From positions 1 through 64,000 of the forward strand of contig NZ_AKKC02000012.1 in the NCBI RefSeq assembly GCF_000282095.2: a stretch of DNA of 64,000 nucleotides, written 5' to 3'. Below are positions 43,126 to 53,900 of the stretch, one piece after another. This stretch comes from Rhizobium sp. CF080. Lineage in GTDB: Bacteria > Pseudomonadota > Alphaproteobacteria > Rhizobiales > Rhizobiaceae. Made by a program: the position numbers and the translations under genes. Within the stretch, counting starts at the first letter, position 1, and the number at the start of each line of letters is the position of its first letter. A model generated the notes under the pieces. That model was not told the origin of the DNA. It saw nothing but the letters and a program-made list of their open reading frames with translations, and made no database searches.

Positions 43126-44190
43126 ATGCGAATGTTCCAATATCTCGCGACCGCAGCCATGCTGGCTGGTCTGGTCATTGCGGCTCCTGCCGGCGCCCAG
43201 GACAAGGGCCTCGTCGGCGTCGCCATGCCGACGAAGTCTTCGGCGCGCTGGATCGCCGACGGCGACAACATGGTCAAGGTCCTGAAGGAACGCGGCTACA
43301 AGACCGATCTTCAGTACGCCGAAGACGACATTCCGAACCAGCTCGCCCAGATCGAGAACATGATCACCAAGGGCGCCAAGGTTCTCGTCATCGCCTCGAT
43401 CGACGGCACGACGCTTTCCGACGTGCTGCAGCAGGCCGCCGACCAGAAGATCAAGGTCATCGCTTATGACCGCCTGATCCGCGATACCCCGAATGTCAGC
43501 TACTACGCCACCTTCGACAACTTCCAGGTCGGCGTTCAGCAGGCGACGTCGCTGGTGAAGGGCCTCAAGGCCGACACCGAAAAGGGCCCGTTCAACATCG
43601 AACTCTTCGGCGGCTCTCCGGACGACAATAACGCCTTCTTCTTCTACAACGGTGCGATGAGCGTGCTGCAGCCGCTGATCGACAAGGGCGTCCTGAAGGT
43701 CGGTAGCGGCCAGGTCGGCATGGACAAGGTCGCGACGCTGCGCTGGGATCCGGCAACCGCCCAGGCCCGCATGGATGCGATCCTCTCCTCCACCTATTCC
43801 GACAAGAAGCTCAACGGCGTGCTGTCCCCCTATGACGGCCTTTCGATCGGCATTCTCTCGTCGGTAAAGGGCGTCGGCTACGGCAGCGGCAATATGCCGA
43901 TGCCGATCGTCACTGGTCAGGATGCGGAAGTTCCCTCCGTCAAGTCGATTATTGCCGGCGAGCAGTATTCGACGATCTTCAAGGACACCCGCGACCTCGC
44001 AAAGGTCACGGTCGACATGGTCGATGCGGCGATGAGCGGCAAGGAACCTGTGGTCAACGACACCAAGACCTACGACAACGGCAAGAAGGTCGTTCCGTCA
44101 TACCTCCTGAAGCCGGTCGTGGTCGACAAGTCCAACTGGAAACAGGTCCTGATCGACGGCGGTTACTACAAGGAATCGCAGGTTAAGTAA
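43126..44190 (+). CDS. chvE: Periplasmic sugar-binding protein ChvE
   Basis: A 354-residue protein with a signal peptide (about 1-24, ending AGA). The length and sequence (KGLVGVAMPTKSSARWIADG, YDRLIRDTPNVSYYATFDN) agree with Agrobacterium ChvE, a multiple-sugar-binding protein for glucose, galactose, arabinose, xylose and others. ChvE feeds the GguAB transporter and in Agrobacterium also contacts the VirA sensor; no vir gene is in this window. A strong AAAGGAGG site suggests high expression. Confidence 0.93.
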   Translation: MRMFQYLATAAMLAGLVIAAPAGAQDKGLVGVAMPTKSSARWIADGDNMVKVLKERGYKTDLQYAEDDIPNQLAQIENMITKGAKVLVIASIDGTTLSDVLQQAADQKIKVIAYDRLIRDTPNVSYYATFDNFQVGVQQATSLVKGLKADTEKGPFNIELFGGSPDDNNAFFFYNGAMSVLQPLIDKGVLKVGSGQVGMDKVATLRWDPATAQARMDAILSSTYSDKKLNGVLSPYDGLSIGILSSVKGVGYGSGNMPMPIVTGQDAEVPSVKSIIAGEQYSTIFKDTRDLAKVTVDMVDAAMSGKEPVVNDTKTYDNGKKVVPSYLLKPVVVDKSNWKQVLIDGGYYKESQVK

Positions 44191-44200
44191 GCTTTTTGAC

Positions 44201-44230
44201 CCGCGCGGCAGATGATATGCTGCCGCGCGG
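44201..44230 (+). terminator. Attenuator-like hairpin between chvE and gguA
   Basis: CCGCGCGGCAG and CTGCCGCGCGG form a perfect 11-bp stem with an eight-base loop, followed by ACCTCTTTAG rather than a proper T-run. Partial termination here would keep ChvE in excess over the ATPase and permease. Confidence 0.6.
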
Positions 44231-44253
44231 ACCTCTTTAGTTTCGGAGTGATC

Positions 44254-45812
<1,559 letters not shown>

Positions 45813-45816
<4 letters not shown>

Positions 45817-47003
45817 GCACCCCCCAGGAAACAATTACGGCGCCGCAGAGCGCCACCGGTTTTCTGAAGGATAATCTCCGCGACTTCGGCATGCTGATCT
45901 CGCTCGTCGTCATCGTGGTGTTCTTTCAGATCGCCACGGACGGGGTTCTCCTGAAGCCGCTCAACGTCACCAATATCGTGCTGCAGAATTCCTATATCGT
46001 CATCATGGCGCTCGGCATGCTGATGGTGATCGTCACCGGCCATATCGACCTGTCGGTCGGCTCGGTCGCGGGCTTCATCGGCGGTTTTGCCGGGCTATTG
46101 ATGGTTCAGTGGGGTATCAATTTCGCCGTCGTCATCGTTATCAGCCTTGCGGTCGGCGGCCTGATCGGCGCGATCCAGGGCTATTTCGTCGCCTATTTCA
46201 AGATACCGTCCTTCATCGTGACGCTGGCGGGCATGCTGGTCTTCCGCGGCCTGATGATCGCCATCCTCGGCAGCCAGGCGATCGGGCCTTTCCCGCCGAT
46301 CTTCCAGAAGCTTTCGTCCGGTTATGTCGTCGAGCTGATCTCGTCGGCCGGCGGCCTCTACATCACCTCGTTCCTGCTCGGGCTGGTGCTTGCGGTAATC
46401 CTGATCGTGCAGAATTTCGCAAGCCGTAAGCGGCGTATTTCGCATGGCGTCGAGTCGGAGCCGTTCGGCTTCTTCGTCGCCAAGAACCTGCTGATCCTCG
46501 CCGGTGTCGGTTACATCGCCTTCCTGATCTCCTCGCATCGCGGCATGCCGAACGTGCTGATCATCATGGCGATCCTGATCGCCGCCTATAGTTTCCTCAC
46601 CACCCGCACGGTGATCGGCCGGCAGATCTATGCGGTCGGCGGCAATGCCCGAGCTGCCGAGCTTTCCGGCATCAAGACGACGCGGCTGGTGTTCTTCACC
46701 TTCGTCAACATGGGCGTGCTTGCGGCGCTCGGCGGTCTCGTCGTCGCGGCGCGCCTCAACAGCGCCACGCCGAAGGCCGGCACCGGGTTCGAGCTGGACG
46801 TCATCGCAGCCTGCTTCATCGGCGGCGCGTCCGCCTATGGCGGCGTCGGCAAGGTGACGGGCGCGGTCATCGGCGCCTTCCTGATGGGCGTGATGAACAA
46901 CGGCATGTCGATCCTCGGCATCGGCATCGACTATCAGCAGGTGATCAAGGGCCTGGTTCTCCTCGGCGCCGTCTGCGTCGACGTCTACAACCAGCGGCGC
47001 TGA
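45813..47003 (+). CDS. gguB: Multiple-sugar ABC permease GguB
   Basis: A 396-residue BPD_transp_2 permease with about ten to eleven helices. VTGHIDLSVGSVAGFIGGFAG is the family signature; a cytoplasmic insert after helix 6 (ASRKRRISHGVESEP) distinguishes the GguB/XylH type from shorter ribose permeases. The C-terminus has the FIGGASAYGGVGKVTGAVIG motif. Last gene of the operon, followed by a strong terminator. Confidence 0.92.
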
Positions 47004-47042
47004 GGCGCTGCTTTCCTTTCAAACGTTGCCCCATGAAACTTG

Positions 47043-47078
47043 AAAGCCCGGATGCGTCAGACGCTTCCGGGCTTTTTT
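47043..47078 (+). terminator. Rho-independent terminator of the ggu operon
   Basis: AAAGCCCGGATGCG (47043-47056) pairs with CGCTTCCGGGCTTT (47062-47075) over 14 bp with one T-T mismatch and a TCAGA loop; the T-run is 47073-47078. Leading A residues may also let it act on the converging exporter transcript. Confidence 0.88.
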
Positions 47079-47141
47079 ATGCGCTGGACTGTTCCCGGCC
47101 GTCGGTTTCCGGGCGAAGGGGGAAAACGGTCGAAACTGGCT

Positions 47142-49040
47142 TCAGGTGGCAGACTCGGTCACGGCCTCTTCGATGACATCTTCCGGAATGTCGTCGAAGG
47201 ACGAGTAGTTGAGGTTATAGAGCTTCGAATAGAGCTTTTCGTTCTTCATCAGCTGGCGGTGATTGCCGCTTTCGATCAGCTCGCCGTTCTGCAGCACGAT
47301 GATGCGGTCGGCCTCGCGGATGGTGGCAAGCCGATGGGCGATGACGAGGCCGGTGCGGCCTTCGAGCAGTTTTACCAGCGCCTTCTGGATCAGCATTTCC
47401 GTATAGCTGTCGATATTGGCGGTCGCCTCGTCGAGCACCAGGATTTTGGCGTCGGCCACCAGCGCGCGGGCAAAGCTCAAAAGCTGGCGCTGGCCGAGCG
47501 AGAGATTGCCGCCGCGCTGGCCGAGAATGCTCTCGTAGCCGTCGGGCATGCGCATGATGAAGTCGTGGGCGCCGACCGCCTTGGCCGCCTCGATCACCTG
47601 TTCGCGGGTCGCGTCCGTCTTGTGGTAGCGGATGTTTTCGAACACCGTGCCGGTGAACAGGAACGGCTCCTGCAGCACCATGGCGATCTGCCGGCCGAGC
47701 GATTCCTGCGTCAGGTCCCGCACGTCGTGACCGCCGACCAGGACCTGGCCCTGCTGCACGTCGTAGAAACGGTGGATCAGCGACATGCAGCTCGACTTGC
47801 CCGAGCCCGTCGGGCCGACCAGCGCGACCGTCTCGCCCGGGTTCACCTTGAAGCTCACATGTTTCAAGACCGGGTGCTTGGGATTGTAGCCGAAGACCAC
47901 ATCCTTGAACTCGACCGAGCCGTCCATGTCAGCCGACAGGACCTTGGCATTTGGCGCATCCTGGATGTCGACCGGCACGTCCAGCACTTCGGTCAAGCGC
48001 TGGCCGGAGGCCATGGCACGCTGCATCACCGAATATTGCAGCGTCAGTGAGCGGATCGGGTCGAAGAAGCGCTGGATGTAGAAGAGGAAGGCGACCATGA
48101 CGCCGACATCGAGCGCCTGGTTGAGCACGCGGGCGCCGCCGACCACGACGACGAGCGCCATCGCCAGGCCGGTCAGAGAGTCGACGATCGGCACCATGAC
48201 CTGGGCGTATTTCGCCGCATTCAGGTGAGTGTTGAGGTTGGCGCGGGCCTTGTCGTCATAGAGCACGAAGTTGACGCTCTGGCGGTCCATGCTCTGGACG
48301 GCGCGCACGCCGTGGATCGCTTCGGCCAGCGCACCGTTGGCGATCGAGTTGGTCTCATGCGCGGCCATGAAGGATTTTCGCGCGCGCGGCAGCCAGAACA
48401 GGCGCACGACGAAGAGCACGGGCAAGGCACAGAGGGTCAGCAGGCCGAGCTTGAAATCGAGCGTCAGCATGACGAAGACGATGCCGAACAGCAGCGTGAT
48501 GTCGCCGACCGAAAGAACCGAGGTTTCCAGGAATTCCTGCATGGAATTGACATCGCCCTGCAGGCGCGACATCAGCCGGCCGACTTCCGTCTTGTCCATC
48601 CAGGAGAGCGAGACGCGCTGCAGATGCGTGAACATCGCCTTGCGGATATCGAAGAGCACGTCTTCGGCGACGCCGCCGACCAGCGTTTCCTGGGCATAAC
48701 TTGCGCCGAAATTGATAATGATCGCCACCAGGAAGGCGACCATCGCCCAGATCAGCACCGATTGGCTGTCTGCGCCCGCCTGCATGCCATGGTCGATCGC
48801 GTAACGGATGATCAGCGGAATGAGGAGCTGCATCGCGGTGAAACAGAGCACCGCCAGCACGGCCCAGTAGATCTTGGTGCGGTAGGGCCGTACGAAGGCC
48901 CAGATGCGCTTGACGATATTGCTGTCGAAGACCTTGCCGAAGATTTCCTCTTCGATGCGGTGCGAGCCGACCACCGCGCGGGGCGGGCGCCTGCCGTCTT
49001 CGCGAACGTCGGAGCGTTCGGTTTCCAGTTCCTCGGCCAT
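47142..49040 (-). CDS. ABC exporter half-transporter, canonical-site subunit
   Basis: A 632-residue type IV ABC exporter half: six-helix TMD (about residues 50-340) then an NBD with Walker A GPTGSGKSS, Walker B VLDEATANID (Glu538 present), H-loop IAHRL, but signature LSLGQ instead of LSGGQ. It is the partner of the 49051-50928 subunit: its own Walker motifs plus that protein's LSGGQ form the intact ATP site, while its LSLGQ faces the partner's degenerate Walker B. GGAGGATTT sets the start at 49040, ten bases after the first subunit. Likely substrates are drugs or lipids; not determinable. Confidence 0.9.
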   Translation of the reverse strand: MAEELETERSDVREDGRRPPRAVVGSHRIEEEIFGKVFDSNIVKRIWAFVRPYRTKIYWAVLAVLCFTAMQLLIPLIIRYAIDHGMQAGADSQSVLIWAMVAFLVAIIINFGASYAQETLVGGVAEDVLFDIRKAMFTHLQRVSLSWMDKTEVGRLMSRLQGDVNSMQEFLETSVLSVGDITLLFGIVFVMLTLDFKLGLLTLCALPVLFVVRLFWLPRARKSFMAAHETNSIANGALAEAIHGVRAVQSMDRQSVNFVLYDDKARANLNTHLNAAKYAQVMVPIVDSLTGLAMALVVVVGGARVLNQALDVGVMVAFLFYIQRFFDPIRSLTLQYSVMQRAMASGQRLTEVLDVPVDIQDAPNAKVLSADMDGSVEFKDVVFGYNPKHPVLKHVSFKVNPGETVALVGPTGSGKSSCMSLIHRFYDVQQGQVLVGGHDVRDLTQESLGRQIAMVLQEPFLFTGTVFENIRYHKTDATREQVIEAAKAVGAHDFIMRMPDGYESILGQRGGNLSLGQRQLLSFARALVADAKILVLDEATANIDSYTEMLIQKALVKLLEGRTGLVIAHRLATIREADRIIVLQNGELIESGNHRQLMKNEKLYSKLYNLNYSSFDDIPEDVIEEAVTESAT

Positions 49041-49050
49041 AAATCCTCCC

Positions 49051-50928
49051 TCAGGCGCTGAGCGCGTCGTCGCCCGGACGTACCTGCAGATCGTAAAGCG
49101 CCTTGTAGCGGCCGCCGAGCGCCAGCAGCTCGTCATGTGTTCCGCTTTCGACGATGCGGCCTTCTTCCATGAACAGGATTCGGTCGGCATGCATCAGCGA
49201 GCTCAGGCGATGGGCGACGATGATCGTCACCCGGTCGGCTGCATATTTGCGCATGGCGCTACGGATGCGCTGCTCGGTACCGGCGTCGATCGCCGCCGTC
49301 GAGTCGTCGAACACCATCACCGTCGGGCGCAGCATCAGCGCCCGGGCGATCGACAGGCGCTGGCGCTGGCCGCCGGAGAGCGATACGCCGCGTTCGCCGA
49401 CGACCGTGCCGTAACCGGTCGGCAGGCCGAGCACGTAGTTGTGGAGCTGGGCGCTTTCGCTGGCACGCTCGATGCGGCCTTCCTTCGCCCAGGGGTCGCC
49501 ATAGGCGATGTTGTTTTCGATCGTCGTCGTGAACAGGAAACTGTCCTGCTGGACCACGGCAACCGACCGGCGCAGCGATTGCAGCGTGGCGCGGCGGATG
49601 TCCTGGCCGTCGATGGTGATCCTGCCGCCCGTCACATCGTAGAAACGCGGGATCAGGTGCGCCATGGTCGATTTGCCGCTGCCGGGCGGGCCGACGATGC
49701 CGATCGTCTCGCCGCGCTTCGCCTCGAAGGAAACGCCGGTGAGGACCTGATGTTTCTCGGCGCCCGGATAGGCGAAATCGACATTCTCGAACCGCAGCGT
49801 GCCGTCGGTGACCTTCAGTTCCCTGGCGTCCTTCTCGTCCTTGATGGCGATATCGAGGTCGAGCAATTCGAACAGGCGCGCGCCGCAGGTGGAGGCGCGG
49901 GCAAAGGCGTTGACCATCAGGCCGAGCTGGCGCACCGGCATCTGCAGGATGGTCATGAAGGTGAGGAAGGAGGTGAGCGTGCCGACCGTCATCTGGCCGG
50001 CCATCACCTTGTTTCCGCCGACCCAAAGAACCAGGCCCATGGCGGCGAAGAAGGACAGCGTCATGGCACTGGTATTGGCGACCCGGATGCCGACGCGCTG
50101 ATGCGCAAGCGATACCGCGCTTTTCGATGCGGTCTCGAACTTGTCGAGTTCGTGGTCCTGGGCGGCGAAGGCGCGCACGACGCGGATGCCGCCGAGGTTT
50201 TCCTCCATGACGCGGGTCAGCACAGAGAGCCGTTCCTGGAGGTCGAGCCAGGTGGCGCGCAGCCGTAGTTGGGTCACCGACGACCGCCAGCCGACGAAAG
50301 GCACGAAGCTCAAGGCCAGCAGGCCGAGCACCACGTCGGTGGACAATAGAAGATAGGCGCCGAAGCCGATCAGCACGGTCAAAAGAACCATGCGCACCAG
50401 CGCCGTCGAGAAATACATGCGCACGCCTTCGAGATCGAGAAGCCCGACGGTGATCAGGTCGCCCGAATGCATGCTGTCATGGAAGCTGAAGGAAAGCCGC
50501 TGGATCTTCTCGTAACAGGCGAGCCTCAGGCGATAGCCCATATGATGGCCGACCGCTTCGCTATAGTAGTTCTGGAACAGGGTGAAAACACCGCGCAACA
50601 CGCTGGCGCCGAGCAGCAGCAGGGCGGTGGTCAACAGCGCGTCCTGGGCCGCCTGGCCGGCATCGCCGCCGGTCAGCGCCACCTGCGTGTGGTCCACCGC
50701 TTGCCCAAGCAGCCGCGGGATCATCAGCTGGAAGGCGGAGGCGATCAGGGTCGCGCCGATCGCGAAGCTGGATTGCCACGGATGACGGAAGGCCATGACG
50801 GTAATGCGGGTCAGTATCGAGAAGCCCTTGCCCCAACCTGCCGCATTTACCAGCGCCAACGAAGCCGACGGCTTCGCGACGCGAACTGTTGCATCGCTGC
50901 TCACGGTTTTATTCCAAAAATGAATCAC
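49051..50928 (-). CDS. ABC exporter half-transporter, degenerate-site subunit
   Basis: A 625-residue ABC exporter half with a six-helix TMD (about 50-350) and NBD: Walker A GPPGSGKST, signature LSGGQRQR, H-loop VAHRL, and Walker B MVFDDSTAAID, in which the catalytic Glu is replaced by Asp542. This is the classic asymmetric pattern of heterodimeric exporters such as TM287/288 and TmrAB. The start is uncertain: GTG at 50928 or GTG ten codons later at VSSD. It is followed ten bases on by its partner. Confidence 0.9.
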   Translation of the reverse strand: MIHFWNKTVSSDATVRVAKPSASLALVNAAGWGKGFSILTRITVMAFRHPWQSSFAIGATLIASAFQLMIPRLLGQAVDHTQVALTGGDAGQAAQDALLTTALLLLGASVLRGVFTLFQNYYSEAVGHHMGYRLRLACYEKIQRLSFSFHDSMHSGDLITVGLLDLEGVRMYFSTALVRMVLLTVLIGFGAYLLLSTDVVLGLLALSFVPFVGWRSSVTQLRLRATWLDLQERLSVLTRVMEENLGGIRVVRAFAAQDHELDKFETASKSAVSLAHQRVGIRVANTSAMTLSFFAAMGLVLWVGGNKVMAGQMTVGTLTSFLTFMTILQMPVRQLGLMVNAFARASTCGARLFELLDLDIAIKDEKDARELKVTDGTLRFENVDFAYPGAEKHQVLTGVSFEAKRGETIGIVGPPGSGKSTMAHLIPRFYDVTGGRITIDGQDIRRATLQSLRRSVAVVQQDSFLFTTTIENNIAYGDPWAKEGRIERASESAQLHNYVLGLPTGYGTVVGERGVSLSGGQRQRLSIARALMLRPTVMVFDDSTAAIDAGTEQRIRSAMRKYAADRVTIIVAHRLSSLMHADRILFMEEGRIVESGTHDELLALGGRYKALYDLQVRPGDDALSA

Positions 50929-51251
50929 AGAGTCGGATAAAATTATCCGGGAAGACGGCCATTATGAGATGAAGATTCGGACCGTGATCTAACCTGCATA
51001 ATGGGGCTGATCAGTCAACCGATTCGGGCCGAAAACCGAATCGCCTTTGGTGATTTTTTGAGCTGTGTGGCGCCTGAATTTTTTGCATGTAGCCTCTCGG
51101 TATTCCTGTGCCTCAGCAACGCGGATGCGGGAGCGAAAATGCGCATCCAGGCGTTCGGCCACGGCTTCTTTTTGTCGCCGCGCATATCGCTAGGTCAGTT
51201 CCGGGCTGATATCGTCGCGCCATAACTCACAAGAAAAGGTTCGGCTATCGC
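50929..51251. other. Gene-free stretch upstream of the exporter and dioxygenase genes
   Basis: This 323-base divergent gap probably carries the promoters for both flanking genes. I see one hairpin, CGATTCGG (51020-51027) with CCGAATCG (51036-51043), and AT-rich patches (GATTTTTTG, GAATTTTTTG). An open frame at 51001-51225 has no ribosome site and reads as low-complexity translation, so I do not call it a gene. Confidence 0.4.
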
Positions 51252-52808
51252 ATGACCAGCGGCCTGCATCACATCACCGCCATCACCCGCAAGATCCAGG
51301 CGAATGTCGACTTCTACGCCGGTTTTCTCGGCCTGCGGCTCGTCAAGCGGACTGCCGGTTTCGAGGATGCCCGCCAGCTTCATCTGTTCTACGGGGACGG
51401 TGCTGCGACACCCGGCTCCCTGGTGACCTTTCTTGCCTGGGAGGATGGTTCGCTCGGGCGTGTGGGGCATGGGACGCCGAGCGAGATCAGCTTTGCGATT
51501 GCGCCCGAGGCAATCGGTTTCTGGCTGACGCGGGCGCTGCAATTCCACGTCAAGCTTTCCGGCCCGGCCCAGGAATTCGGCGAAACGGTGCTGCGGCTGA
51601 CCGATCCTGACGGGATCATCGTCAAGCTGGTCGGCATCGAGGACACAACGCCCTGGGTCTGGTGGAGCGGCGGCGGCATAGCCGAGGCGGATGCCATCCG
51701 AAAACTCCACGGCGCGACGATCCTTTCCGAAAAGCCGGAGCAGACCGCTGCGTTTCTGACGCGGCATATGGGGCTTCGGCTCGGGCCGAAGGACGGCAAT
51801 ATCCAGCGGCTGGTGTCGGATGCGCAGGATATCGTCGATGTCCGCGACGCGGGCGGTTTCTGGACGGCAGCGCCCGGCACCGGCACGATCGACCATGTCG
51901 CTTTCCGCGCCGTGGATCGGCGCCAGGTCGAGGCGGTGCATGAAGGATTGCTGGCGGAGGAGGCCGGCGAGATGAACATGCATGACCGGCATTATTTCTA
52001 TTCGCTTTATGTCCGCGAGCCGTCCGGCACGCTGATCGAACTTGCGACGGACGGGCCGGGTTTCACGGCCGACGAGCCGCTGGAGATGCTCGGGTCAGAA
52101 CTGTTCATCCCGGCGCATTTCAAGGAAGACCATGACGTCCTGCGGGTCATGCTGCCGCAGTTCGGCCTGCCGGGAGAGGAGCGCATCACCTATCGCGACC
52201 TGCCTTTCGTGCACCGCATCCATATGCCGGAGAGATGGGATGGTTCTACGCTGGTGCTGCTGCACGGTACCGGCGGCAATGAAACGACCATGCTGCCCTT
52301 CGGACGCAAGGCCGCTCCGAACGCCATGCTGATCGGGCTGCGCGGGCGTTCGACCGACGAGGGGCATCCGCGATACTTCCGCCGCTTCACGCAGATGACG
52401 TTCGATCAGAAGGAGATCGCCTCGGAAGCGGAGGCCTTCGTCGCCTTCGTGGAGGAACTCGGTCCGGCCTATGGTGTCGATCCGGCGCGGACGGCGTTTG
52501 CCGGCTGGTCCAACGGCGGCAACATGATCGGCGCGGTGATGCAGCTTCATCCGGGACTGATCCGCAAGGCGGTGCTGCTGCGGTCGATGAACTGTTTGGA
52601 GGATCGGCCAGCCGTCGATCTTTCCGGCACCCACGTCCTATCGCTCAGCGCGACCGACGATTTTTATGGGTCCATGGCCCAGGAACTCGAAGAGCGGCTT
52701 CGCGCTGCAGGAGCGGAACTCACGGCCAGAACGCTCGACGCCAATCATGGCATCGGCAGCGAAGACGAGATGATCACCCACGACTGGCTGATCGAAAAAG
52801 GCCTCTGA
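51252..52808 (+). CDS. Ring-cleaving dioxygenase-esterase fusion (MhqO-MhqD type)
   Basis: A 518-residue two-part protein. Residues 4-268 are two VOC/glyoxalase modules of the MhqO/LinE type with predicted Fe ligands His7 (LHHITAIT), His215 (TIDHVAFR) and Glu263 (LIELATDGPG). Residues 325-518 are an alpha/beta hydrolase of the phospholipase/carboxylesterase MhqD type: LLHGTGGNE, nucleophile Ser420 in GWSNGG, Asp470 region (SATDDFY) and His499 (DANHGIGS). In Bacillus, separate mhqO and mhqD genes defend against hydroquinones; here one chain would open a ring and hydrolyse the product. It is monocistronic, and its stop abuts that of the next gene (TGA/TCA). Confidence 0.88.
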   Translation: MTSGLHHITAITRKIQANVDFYAGFLGLRLVKRTAGFEDARQLHLFYGDGAATPGSLVTFLAWEDGSLGRVGHGTPSEISFAIAPEAIGFWLTRALQFHVKLSGPAQEFGETVLRLTDPDGIIVKLVGIEDTTPWVWWSGGGIAEADAIRKLHGATILSEKPEQTAAFLTRHMGLRLGPKDGNIQRLVSDAQDIVDVRDAGGFWTAAPGTGTIDHVAFRAVDRRQVEAVHEGLLAEEAGEMNMHDRHYFYSLYVREPSGTLIELATDGPGFTADEPLEMLGSELFIPAHFKEDHDVLRVMLPQFGLPGEERITYRDLPFVHRIHMPERWDGSTLVLLHGTGGNETTMLPFGRKAAPNAMLIGLRGRSTDEGHPRYFRRFTQMTFDQKEIASEAEAFVAFVEELGPAYGVDPARTAFAGWSNGGNMIGAVMQLHPGLIRKAVLLRSMNCLEDRPAVDLSGTHVLSLSATDDFYGSMAQELEERLRAAGAELTARTLDANHGIGSEDEMITHDWLIEKGL

Positions 52809-53900
52809 TCAGTCGCCGTAGTGCAGCGCAATCGCATCGACGGCGGCGGATATGTCCGCCTTGAACCCCCGCCGTCGAAGCGCCATGCCATAGGCCGTCA
52901 GGTTGCCGAGAACGATATCGAAACGGGCACGCTGGCCGGTATGGTTGAGCCGTATCAGCCGCTCCGCGCCGGGGCCGACACCGGCCGAAAGCTCGATGCC
53001 GCGCGGAGCGACCGAGAGCACGGCGGTTGGATCGGCTGCGGCCGGAAGCCTGGCCGTCGTCACCAGGTTCGAGCCGTGCAGGGCGTCCACCCAGAGTTCT
53101 CCGCCCATGGCGGCGAGCGCGGCACGGGTCGCGCGGGCGGCACGCACATGCCGGGCGACGATCGCGTCGATACCTTCCGCCTCGACGCGTTCGAGGGCAG
53201 CTTCGAGCGCGAAAAATTCCAGCGGCGCGGTGGTGCCGGATAGCGCGCCGCGGCCGGTGTCGAGCCAGGCTTTCTGGTCGAGAAGCGAGAGAATCGAATC
53301 CCTTGGCGCCCCTTGTTCAGAAATCAGTTTCCACGCGCCAGGGCTGACCGAGAGTGCCGAAAGTCCTGCCGGTCCCGCCAGCGCCTTCTGTGGTCCGATG
53401 ACGGCGATGTCGATGCCGAGCGCGTCGATGCTAAGCGCGTGACCGCCGATCGAGGCGACTGCATCCACCACCGTGACGATGCCGCGTGAGCGGGCGAGCG
53501 CTATGATCTCCTCCAGCGGGTTGCGGATGCCGCTGGCCGATTCCGCATGGACGAGGGCCAGGACCTTGATGTCAGGATGCGCGTTCAGCGTCGCCTCGAC
53601 CGCTTCCAGCGTGATCGGGCGGGCGGGTTCGGCCGCGAGATCGACAACCTCGGTGCCGCCGCGCCTGAGCCAGGTGCCGAACCATCCGCCATACATGCTG
53701 GTGACGATGTTGATCGCCTTCAGGCCGGGGCGGGCGAGGCTGAGCGCCGCCGCCTCCAGCGCGACGACGGCCTCCGCCTGGATCAGCAGCACGTCGTTGC
53801 GGGTCTTCAGGATTTTGGCGATCCGATCGGCGATCGTGGCGTAACGCGCGGCGGGGAAGGACGGTGCGTCGTTCAGCGGGTTCCAGCGGTCAAACGTCAT
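52809..53900 (-). CDS. Class V (PLP-dependent) aminotransferase family protein
   Basis: A 363-residue fold-type I enzyme related to alanine-glyoxylate/serine-pyruvate aminotransferases. Predicted PLP residues: Asp146 (TVVDAVASIGG) and Schiff-base Lys172 (IGPQKALAGP). GSNLVTTARLPAA and GVGPGAERLIRLNHTGQRA in the C-domain fit the family. It is the last gene of the third oligopeptide-type importer operon, overlapping the preceding ATPase gene by 11 bases. Transamination of an imported amino compound, or removal of glyoxylate or pyruvate, is inferred from context. Confidence 0.87.
   Translation of the reverse strand: MTFDRWNPLNDAPSFPAARYATIADRIAKILKTRNDVLLIQAEAVVALEAAALSLARPGLKAINIVTSMYGGWFGTWLRRGGTEVVDLAAEPARPITLEAVEATLNAHPDIKVLALVHAESASGIRNPLEEIIALARSRGIVTVVDAVASIGGHALSIDALGIDIAVIGPQKALAGPAGLSALSVSPGAWKLISEQGAPRDSILSLLDQKAWLDTGRGALSGTTAPLEFFALEAALERVEAEGIDAIVARHVRAARATRAALAAMGGELWVDALHGSNLVTTARLPAAADPTAVLSVAPRGIELSAGVGPGAERLIRLNHTGQRARFDIVLGNLTAYGMALRRRGFKADISAAVDAIALHYGD

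Noticed and set aside
43126..44190. ChvE as evidence for a virulence (vir) region
   Set aside because: ChvE occurs widely in rhizobia as a sugar-binding protein; no vir genes or T-DNA borders are present.
51001..51225. A 74-codon plus-strand frame in the exporter/dioxygenase gap
   Set aside because: No ribosome binding site, no recognisable domain, and the hairpin at 51020-51043 lies at its start. More likely leader DNA.
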